Shown here piece by piece: positions 30,101-38,400 of a stretch of 64,000 nucleotides of DNA (position 1 is the stretch's first letter; each line of letters starts with the position of its first letter). The notes beneath the pieces are model-generated. The model was given only the letters and a program-made list of their open reading frames with translations. It was not told the origin of the DNA and did no database searches. This DNA is from Nitzschia sp. pyKryTriq1 (taxonomy: Eukaryota > Bacillariophyta > Bacillariophyceae > Bacillariales > Bacillariaceae). A program made the position numbers and the translations under genes. The stretch spans positions 1 through 64,000 of the forward strand of contig OY101129.1 in assembly GCA_956465555.1 (NCBI GenBank), in the 5' to 3' direction.

Positions 30101-33100
30101 CCGTGATAGTAATAGTCAAGCTCGGATGACGAATCAAGCATCATCCTCCTTCCATTGCTGACTTGATTGCTGCCGAAGAAGTTGCTGGGACAGCCGTTAC
30201 AAACACCCGTGGCCGAGAGCAACACAAAGGCAGTTGCTGGGGGCGGGGTGAATGTCGGAGCCGACGAGGGCGATGACGACACGTTGAAAACTAGCAGCTC
30301 GTCCTCAAAGACCGAGGGATCCAACGTTTGTTGGTCTTGAAGCATACGACTAAGACGTCGTTCTGGTGTTTCGGTCCCATTGGAGCCGACTTCCAGACTG
30401 TTGTACACAAAGTTGAGAAAGAACTCCGAGTCGGTCACGAAGCCGAAAAGGTCGTTACATTGGGTCTCATTTCCCCCATTGACCAGAGCGCTCAAGGTTT
30501 CGACGTAGGCCTCTTTCAGGATTTGGGCCATCTCTTCTGGTGTCAGAGAATCATCAAGCTGAATTTCCAACAAGATGTTCGTCGCGAAAGTCCGACCAAA
30601 GTCGCATTCGGTAGTGTTCCCGATACAGGTCAACGATGTTGGAAGAGCTTGCAAGATAGGGTCCAAGGCAGCAGTTACATCCGCCTCGAGGACGGCCCGT
30701 CGCGGTAGGTCGGCATCACATTCACAGGTCTGGTCTTCCATCCGACGACTTCTTCGTCGTAGGGGTACTACTCCTAGACCTTCTTCTTGTTCCGATAGTG
30801 TGCGTCGACGACCGAAACCTCCCGAGAGGGCGTTGTCGGACAAACCTTGTTCTTCCTCAGTTGGAAAACCATAGACTTCGACAGTATTGATGTCACAACC
30901 ATAGCAGTTCATGTCGAGTTCTAGCTCGAATGGGACGCTGGTGCCATCGGCACGGAGATCGCCAACCTTGACAACTCGAGCGGCCGTGACTTGTCGATCA
31001 AAGGGATCGCATACGGTGCCTTGCAAGCTTGCGTACGACGAAACGAACGCGGCAGCAATCTCGTTCTTGACTTCGTCCGTGAACTCCGGGTTTGTCGTCG
31101 TACTAGCGCACGTGTACTGCAGCTCGAGGGTAATATTCTTTTTGAACAGAGGGCTGACTTCGGTAGTACAAGGATATCTGTAGATGAAGTCGTTGGGGAT
31201 CTGGCGGGTCATGGTAATATTCAGACCAGTACTGGTTTCGAGAGCTGTCTCGAATTCATCAATCTTTGGCAGGATCACGACGATCGTCGTGTCCAAACCG
31301 CAAAAGCAATTGGACTTGGCTTCAATGTCTTCCAACTCTCGCAGTAGCAGGTCTTGGCGACTGCTACCAGACGCTGTCGTACTTCCCATGGCCTTCTCGA
31401 AAAGGGCGCGCTTTCTTCTGCTGACCTGATTGGATAGCTGGAATAGGTCATTCCCGCAGCCTTGACAGACGCCAGAGGACAGAAGGACTATGGGAAGCGG
31501 GCCTTGTTCTGACGTAGTAGGACTACCAAAAGTCGGACTGGCCGTTGGGACGGGAGTGGATGTCGGCGACGGAGACTCAGTAGGGAAGGAAGATGGCGCG
31601 TCCTGGAGTAGGCGATGTCCGCCGAGACGATTTCCGGAAAGCTCGGATTCGTCGTCTTCTTCTTCAACAAGATCAGTAGAAGACGTCTCACGCTTCATCG
31701 AAAGGCGTCTCTCTTCGTCTTGGAAGATTACCCGGACGCTCTTGAAAACACGAAATTCGGGATTGCATGTCGCTGGATCGTCGGCTGCGAAAATCGAGTT
31801 GAGAATCTTCAAGGCTGTGGCTTCCAGTTCAGCAGGAGGCAACGCTCTTGCCGCCGTGCCATCGGCAAAGGTCACCTCGATGGCAGAATCAAAGATGGCT
31901 CCAAAATCGCAGTCGGCCACGGAAAGGTCCGGACATTCCAAGGTGGAAGTGATATTCGCCAGCCTTGCTTGGAGTTCTCCGATCACGTCCCTCTCTTGCA
32001 TGGCACGGTCCGCAATGGGATCGACAGGGCAGGTACAGTTTCGTTCCTGTAGATGGCGGCTTGTTCTTCTTCGCGTGTTGTCACTCACCGAGGAGAGATC
32101 CAGGCCCGGGATGTCGTAGAGGCCGATATCGGCAACGTTACAGCTCTCATCATCGCTCTCCAAGCAGTACAGGGTACCGGTCACTTCGACCTCGATTCCA
32201 AGCTTGCCTTCGTCGGTCACGGTTCCTTCGTCAACAATGGTAGCAGTGTCTACCTGACGAAAGTACGGATCGCAGTATTTGCCGGACAGGCTGTTGAAAG
32301 AAAGGACGTAGGCGTCAGTCAGGCTGGCCTTGTCATTCTCCGAAAGCGTACCACCACACGCTTGATTGAGCTCGATAATGGTGCGGAAGACGAAAGGAAT
32401 CGCCACTTCTCCAGGGCACGCTTGGAGGTTCCGTCCAGCAAGCAGCATGAGAGGATCCGCATCAGTAGAACTACCGGTAGCAGTTTCCTTATCAGCAGCA
32501 ATACTACTATCGAATTTGGTCGTTCCTTTACCGCCGCCGGTGGTGGGGGGAATCACAAGTCTCTCCAATCCAAGAACCGTCATCTTGTTGTTGCTGCTGC
32601 TGCCTCCTCGTCCGAGTTCCGAGTTGACCTTTTCAATGATGAGTTTGCGGATCTCGTCGTCGGTGGTATAAGGTTGATTGGCTTCGCAATCCCCGCAGGC
32701 GAAGCCTTCGGCTTGAATAGAGAGGAGTGCCAAATCTTGTTGCTTGATGGTGGTGCTTGTAACAGTAGTAGTAGTAGCCGAGCCAGCTGCTGCTTCTTCT
32801 TTAGTACTGGTAGGATCATCTTCTTCTTCTTCTTCGGGGTCAAGGAGAAACACAGCCACTTTATCGATTGACTCTGTGCAAGACGAGGCGGTGGAAGAGG
32901 CACCACCGCTCGAGGCCTTGAATACGTCCAAAATGACCTTTTCCACCCGAGAAATAACATGGCGACGACTCTCCTTCAAGGCGATAACCACATTGTTGTT
33001 GCTCCCTTGAACGGAAGCTAAATACCACTTGTCCACCGGCTTGTCGCATGCTGTCTTTGCAGCCTCAATATGCGAGGTTCTACCAATGAGGCAGAGTAGC

Positions 33101-33138
33101 AGAAGGAACGCTGGTAGTCGCAAAAAGTCCAACATCAT
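27109..33138 (-). CDS. Giant secreted Cys-rich modular protein, gene 3
   Basis: Single-exon frame of 2009 aa. It starts MMLDFLRLPAFLLLLCLIG, a signal peptide, then the N-terminal domain AAKTACDKPVDKWYL found also in gene 2. The same five Cys-rich modules follow with their C-x2-C / R-x-L / C-x-C linkers. Up to about residue 1560 it is almost the same as gene 2. After the SCGDEA motif it switches to a type B C-terminal module (TGFPMEAGANFEDNDTPVADS) that matches gene 4 and not gene 2. This is followed by an Arg/Glu-rich insertion with REEEGT repeats and a Cys-rich stretch. It ends in four NEAPFGAP repeats and the tail QQTPAPKP. No transmembrane anchor is evident. Probably extracellular; function unknown. 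Its start codon could be either of the first two ATGs. Confidence 0.85.
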   Translation of the reverse strand: MMLDFLRLPAFLLLLCLIGRTSHIEAAKTACDKPVDKWYLASVQGSNNNVVIALKESRRHVISRVEKVILDVFKASSGGASSTASSCTESIDKVAVFLLDPEEEEEDDPTSTKEEAAAGSATTTTVTSTTIKQQDLALLSIQAEGFACGDCEANQPYTTDDEIRKLIIEKVNSELGRGGSSSNNKMTVLGLERLVIPPTTGGGKGTTKFDSSIAADKETATGSSTDADPLMLLAGRNLQACPGEVAIPFVFRTIIELNQACGGTLSENDKASLTDAYVLSFNSLSGKYCDPYFRQVDTATIVDEGTVTDEGKLGIEVEVTGTLYCLESDDESCNVADIGLYDIPGLDLSSVSDNTRRRTSRHLQERNCTCPVDPIADRAMQERDVIGELQARLANITSTLECPDLSVADCDFGAIFDSAIEVTFADGTAARALPPAELEATALKILNSIFAADDPATCNPEFRVFKSVRVIFQDEERRLSMKRETSSTDLVEEEDDESELSGNRLGGHRLLQDAPSSFPTESPSPTSTPVPTASPTFGSPTTSEQGPLPIVLLSSGVCQGCGNDLFQLSNQVSRRKRALFEKAMGSTTASGSSRQDLLLRELEDIEAKSNCFCGLDTTIVVILPKIDEFETALETSTGLNITMTRQIPNDFIYRYPCTTEVSPLFKKNITLELQYTCASTTTNPEFTDEVKNEIAAAFVSSYASLQGTVCDPFDRQVTAARVVKVGDLRADGTSVPFELELDMNCYGCDINTVEVYGFPTEEEQGLSDNALSGGFGRRRTLSEQEEGLGVVPLRRRSRRMEDQTCECDADLPRRAVLEADVTAALDPILQALPTSLTCIGNTTECDFGRTFATNILLEIQLDDSLTPEEMAQILKEAYVETLSALVNGGNETQCNDLFGFVTDSEFFLNFVYNSLEVGSNGTETPERRLSRMLQDQQTLDPSVFEDELLVFNVSSSPSSAPTFTPPPATAFVLLSATGVCNGCPSNFFGSNQVSNGRRMMLDSSSELDYYYHGLTSFDPSLPRFLQIDPVTGLETTTDGPESDCYCPIGSIPFSPQLNVTSFVEDVQAKVAEKSANITIVGEPKVDLSQVNCSKPQELFTIDTLQFRFSAYQWVTLSNNVGDLQGLGNAIAAAYNSLAQQLCDEYFRNTISLTYKTGSARRVTGSTRRHNVRGRELQQTTGCFNYVAEFSVTGLCRDCKALGSPIPLFGNSSVTRQRQLEFSLDFDDLDLDGDEGHQAGYGMDERHRERRLEATTCVCDAGAQGRKSAPSLAAVQAVLKTVFGTAPWDAHPSICGLPVATEVQCPATFTGTAPTVQFDFSYSFRRTDGQCVTAGDIDAISAAVVNRYNDQKRAQVPFPCDPKYNQIAMGTPVNVASILAGGCRRRMIEDDEEEEAEGDVAGLHGRRRLVTDYYTVSGLFQLWQSVLGNSQSAIDEFYFFLTTAVNPQIRTGGTYQIRAEQLSRSPSSSPSSAPTGPLSCFLEADIETITEDPQDFETSGDYEYTKTASLPEDNKFDIIENDALKVAFFYDGKQGDTIVVKTDQGTSACDAIQLWENVGTATDNILPCQDWEPVESLSDLALNDLDEAPGKFVLEQKGTFMVLISGDCAGSIYVGLSCGDEAKTGFPMEAGANFEDNDTPVADSTFSSWYDDTCVATFGADNFVMYNVVPNNEELLYVDIVPDGNFPDFELSVIPYDGESCEDLGCDEADALILPSSEFCFFCEELNTVCCPRVPITADSLVALTSSDNFKYRLHGGEAPCFDQNLGFVYEQLNIGQCNCAGDSECEGCLLDWTNHPFNPWLPYFGGCGDDGNEGPAGRERRREEEGTQKGRTAREEEGTLNERTQRRLEVEGGGGLDCFYENMFFLCKGCSGGLFRFIFQESADPLVTLSIVPNIDQSPCSDIVFLGDLYGNGFLDACDANDKDDILIHINAYRAPFQIIYEPDLCSFDTSSPNEAPFGAPNEAPFGAPNEAPFGAPNEAPFGAPNDAPIVEQAPNEAPFLQQTPAPKP
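27176..27286. repeat. 24-bp coding minisatellite in gene 3
   Basis: Same array as at 24548-24658, encoding NEAPFGAP repeats at the C-terminus of gene 3. It is an in-frame length polymorphism candidate. Confidence 0.85.
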
Positions 33139-33149
33139 TTTGTTGTTGT

Positions 33150-33520
33150 TGTTGTTGTTGTGAAAAAAAGGTCGTGGAATCGGCGCAGACTTGCCTTTTT
33201 TATGTGCTTGCTCGTGCTTTTTTGGACATTACGCGTCTCTGGGCGCACGTTCGGTGTTGGTTGCATTCGAATTCTGGCCTAATCGTACAAAACTCGCCTT
33301 CGTGTTGCGTCTCGACAAAAATGAGTCCCTTCAACATGCATGCCTGAGGATCACTTTCGAAAGTACAGTATATGCCCCACTGTTCTGAGGACACAAGCTT
33401 CTTCCAATGATACTAAAGTAAGACTCGAAACCATAAATCGAAGGGACCACATCTTCCAGTTGTCCCATCAATGGCCCCGATCTTGGCAGTCCTGCCAGCG
33501 CGTGAGACACTTGAAATAAT
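33150..33520 (-). promoter_or_regulatory. Upstream region of gene 3
   Basis: Homologous to the upstream regions of gene 2 and gene 3' but clearly more diverged, with indels. Conserved words include CGGTGTTGGTTGCA, TGCATGCCTGAGGATCACTTTCGAA (in part) and CAATGGCCCCGATCTTGGCAGTCCTGCC (in part). It probably includes the promoter and 5'UTR. Confidence 0.45.
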
Positions 33521-35436
33521 AATTAGAGTCTCCATAGAGTGAACGCTACCGAAATGTACGAGCGAGCCGTACGTACGAACCGCCAGCTGTAGAGACAGTG
33601 CATACAGTATTTTGCATTTTCCGTACACGTCTTAACGCACTATCAATCATCCACAAAGACTTTTCTACCTTCATGCGGAAGAACATCCAGGAACATCGGC
33701 CTTGCTTCCACGAGAGGCCTTCAGAATGTCCGAGTGTGGTTTGGCGCTGGCAGCGCGAGATTGCGTAACTCATGGGAGCGCAGCACGGCGCACGCGATAA
33801 TACCCAATCAATGGTATCTCAATGGAATCTCACCATAGGAAACAGTCAATTGAAAACACGAAACATTTAAATTGTAACGCATGTCAATAAGAAATAAAAA
33901 TAGATCAATTTAATATAAAATCGCCTCGATTAATGTAACGACGATAAATGAGTCAGTCCTTCAACGGTTGAGTCTTACACCAACAGGAAGGGTGTTGCGA
34001 TATGTTGATATCAGACTCATACAAATATTAAGAATCGCCCCGGCAAAATTTTTTTGCCAGTTTTGCCACTCCGGCAAAATTTTGAGGCCAATAATACTAC
34101 TTATTTAACATCAAAACAGCATGCGAGAGGCCAATATTCTTACAAATTTTCGAGGTGCCAGAGGATCGTCGGGGCTATGGAACGAGTTTTGGCCCAAGAT
34201 TCGGCGTATAGCTCAATTGAGGGTCTCTTGAGCGAATGGAACGAAAAGTTTGTTGGGGTTTGTAGGAGTAAAGTCTCCAATTTTGAGGTTTGGCTCAAAG
34301 AGCAAGGGTTCATGGAAACACAAAAAGCAAGAGGAAAATTCGCAGCCATTTCGTAATGGTTGCGAATTTCCAGATGAGACCAATTACAATTAGTTAAAGC
34401 GTATCTTACGCTATCTATAGATGCTATTATATTTACAGTAATACAAGTATTCGTAGAGAAAAGTGGCGACAAGCACCATTTTCATGGTCAAAAAGAAAAA
34501 TTCGTTGCGACGAAGCGACGATCGGCATTGCTCGAATCTCGAGCCTAAGTCGAAGCGCCTCTACAATTTACTACTTGGGAATCTTCCCCCAAGGTCGGCC
34601 GCGGATTCCCCCAAAGTAGGGATGTGTGTTTTTCGATCCAACTTGGAGCAAAAAGTGCCCGTACATCTACGTAGAAATGTACCAGGAAACACACTCCAAA
34701 TTGCTACACGAAATGTCCGTACAATCGTACCAGAGCTAAACTTTTAGAGGGTCGAATTGCTTTCTTTTCTTTCTACGGCCTCTGACGTGACCCCTGGTAC
34801 TGAATTCAAAAAGGCGGAAACCACAGAACATGCCAGAAATTATTTAAGGGAAAATAGATTATTCATTTAAGGCAAAGTACAGTCCACTACTTTTCGATGC
34901 ACAGTCTACTGGATTTAGGGGTCAATAACCGCCAGAAGCAGCCGTTACCGTCTCACTTAGGGACAACTGCAGTTTCGTCTGGCCATCCACCGCGTAAGAG
35001 CAATGGGAAACGGGCCTTATTTGCCGCCCGGCAAAAAGAAGGGCCTGAGGCTAAATAGGGCACGTGGCGCGCCGTAGGCGCCCGTTCAACCAGTACCAGC
35101 GCAAATTTTGCCTGGCAAAAGACAGAGGTAGATTAAGGTATAAATAATAATATTGAAAATGAATGAAAATAATAATATCATGAAAATGAAAAATAAATAA
35201 TTGAAAATGACCGCCCGACCGCATGGTGTACTGTACCGGTACCGGTAGGTACCGGTAGCGTCGTCTTGCGGCTTGCTCTATCATACTTGAAAACCCGCAA
35301 TACTATTACTGTCGTGCTGCTACGCTGTACATCTTGTTTTTCGTACCCATATCATCATCATAAGCACACAAACAAGCAAGCAAGCTACAAGAATAACATT
35401 TCTCTCTTACGATAATAATAATAATAATACTGTACC
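33521..35436. other. Gene-free spacer with GGCAAAA hairpin words
   Basis: No convincing gene; the longest frames (about 100 codons at 34054-34356 and 34463-34747) have no recognisable domain. Short inverted words of the type GGCAAAA/TTTTGCC occur at 34043-34080 and again near 35020-35120, so a decayed element could lie between them. GTACCGGTAC palindromes occur at 35230-35260, about 180 bp before the Rab3GAP start. Confidence 0.5.
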
Positions 35437-38400
35437 ATGAACGGTAGTATTAGTATTAGCAGTCATCATCATCATCATCAGCAGCAATTGCAGGCACAAG
35501 CACCACAAGGAGAAGAAGAATATACCGATTATTCCTGTTCGACCGCGTTGGAACGTTTGAGCCGCGATGTCGAAACCGTCTTGCGGACCTGGCATGTCGA
35601 CAAGGGGTGTGATCGTCACGTCAGCGTGGGTATGGGTATTGAAAGCAGTACTGCTACTACTACTGCTGGTAGTGGTGGTAGTGATCACAACAACACCTCC
35701 TCCTTTATGAATACTACAACGACGCCCCTCATTCGATCCAATACCATCAGTTGGCACATTCCCGTCACTACAAAACAAGGCCGGACTACCGTCACGGTCG
35801 ATTTGGAATTGGCACTGTGGGATGCTCCTACGGGTAATAGTGGAAGTGGAGGAGATAATACTCTTGCAAACTATAATGATGATTACTACGAAGACGACGA
35901 GTTCTATCTTCGGCAAGGTCATCGGCATCGTCGTCGTCCCATGGTCGAGACTTCGACAAGTACATGTCCGCAGGACCAAGAGAGTAGTGCGGAGCTCTCT
36001 CCTCTCGTCAAGTCTCTGCAACAGCGTCAACTGAATAATAATAATAATAATGGCAGCGGTGGCGGTGGTATCCTCATCATGCCCACTCATGATGGATTGT
36101 TTGACAACTTTGCTCAACTCTTTGGGATTGGACAACACATTTCGTTGTCCTTGATCGGTGGTACTGGTGGTAGTGGTGCTAATGATGATGATGATGGGAG
36201 TGGCATGAATAATAATCAATGGATGAACATGAACATGAATATGGATCCCGATTTGGTGGAATTCTTGGCGACGAATCAATTGCAACGTCATGCGATTGGA
36301 TTGACGCCGCTCCACTTGTCGGCGACGCTTTCGTCGTGGCTCCAAACCGCGCTCAATATTGCCACATGCAATTGTACCTGTGCCATTCCTGCCATTGGTG
36401 TGTGGGGCGTATACCGACCCAACCACAATCACAACCACAATTACCATCACATTGCTGCTGCTGGTGCTGGTGGTGGTGCTGGTACTTCTACTACCTGGAG
36501 CGTGCCTTCGGGAAACAACAATAATAGTAATGGCGGAACTCCTGGTGTTCCTTCGTCTTCGGACTACTACTTGTTGGGAACGACCATTCAAACCAAGGAA
36601 GACATGGAGACTATGAGGATGATGATGATGACGACGATGAACGGGAATGCTCCATCATCTCCATCACCACCATCACCTTCACCACCCCAAGGCATTCCCG
36701 TCTTCCCTCAATGGGCGCAAGCCTTTATCAATACCAATACCAATACCCAAAACCAATCCAAAAAACAACCACGACTTTCCCTCCCACCCGTTTCGTCGGC
36801 CTATCAACGACGGGCCCAACATTCCTTTTGGAATACGCAATTTGTACCACCCTTGGTATGCGGACAAGTGCAAGGCTTTGAATTTCGACGCGATATTCCC
36901 ACCACGTCGGCGACCATGTGGATTTCGGGAATGACCACGAATACTACTAGTAGTACTAGTACTACTAGCATTGGGAACAACAAGAACAAGAACAACAACA
37001 GCAATCCTCATCACGCTACTACTACTACTACTACTCACATTAGTCCCCAACATTATCCATTGGCGACATGGGCCCGGGTGTTACTACAACATACCGAAGA
37101 TACGTCTTGCTTGTTGGTCGGGGCACGACATGTCTTTGGGTGGTTCAAAAGCAAGGACAAGGGCAACAAGAGCAAGAGTAAAAATGGGGAAGAAGAACAA
37201 GAAGAATGGAGAGAAATGCCAATCACTGCATCAGCGTCATCATCATCATCATCAGCAGCAGCAGCAGCAGCATCTTCTTCTTCTTCGTTTGCCGCCTATC
37301 AACGAAATTGTCAAATCCAAGCCCGGAATTTGCTGCAAGATGCGTGGGAAAATAATACGACGGCATGGAGTACGAGTGCTGCAAGGAATGATGGATATTC
37401 TCATTCTCATTCTTCTTCCGACAACTACAACTACAACTACAACAATAGCAACAGAGGTCGACCTCCCGTGTGGGGACCCTTGGATGATCCCGTGGCCAGT
37501 GTCTATGCTACAACGACATGGAACGGAAGTACTCACAGTACCACCTCTACGAGTACTGGCAGTACTGGTAGTGGCAGTGTCGTGGTGGAGCCGCTTTGGG
37601 TCTTTCCCAGTCGCATCACATCCTTCAATAACAAATCGGGAAGCAAGTCGGGCAGCAATACCAGTAACAAGAAGGATTATATGGAAATGGAACGAGCCGT
37701 CGAGCAAACCATTTTGGATCCCCTTCAAAACCCTTCCCGATTTGTCGTGCAAGTGTATTTTGATCGAGACACCTCCGTGACACGACTGGCCGCGCATCAA
37801 AAATGTCTCTTGGCCGCCTTGATTCGATCGGCAACGTTACCGGGAGAAACGCTCTTGCATCATTTGACCGATGCTCAACTGGTGTCGTTGTGGGATGAAG
37901 AGGCCGGTAACCTCGTGGCCCAAAAATTGGCCACCTCGGCACACGTCGGATCGGCGACGCAACAGATTGTTCAAGCCATGGATTGGGCCAGTGGCATGGA
38001 AGAGATCATGACGATCGAACAAGCGGAACGTCGGATCCATCCTCTCTTGAATGGACATGCGATTTCCTTTGAATCGCCACCGGAAAATGATAATGATGAC
38101 GACGGTAATGGTCATCGCTCCTCCTCCTCCAGTGATAACGACCAAGTATTATCATTGCTATGCCGTCCCTTTACCAAGGCAGCTCCACTGGGACGACTCG
38201 TATCCCTACTGTTTGCACAATTGGCCAGTGTCCAAACATTGTCCAACATGTCCTTGTTGTGGCAGGTCTTTTGTCAAGAAATACGACGCAAATGGCAAGC
38301 CCGAGAATCCTTGCCCAATATGAGCACGTTGGTGCCTGGATTGGACGGCGCCCATGACCATTTGGACAATACTCACCGCGCAGCCGCAATGGCAATGGCC

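Noticed and set aside
34054-34747. Two plus-strand frames of about 95-100 codons as genes
   Set aside because: No recognisable motif, no signal peptide, and the surrounding DNA looks like a decayed element.
35407-36591. 394-codon minus-strand frame
   Set aside because: Fully antisense to the Rab3GAP gene and low complexity.
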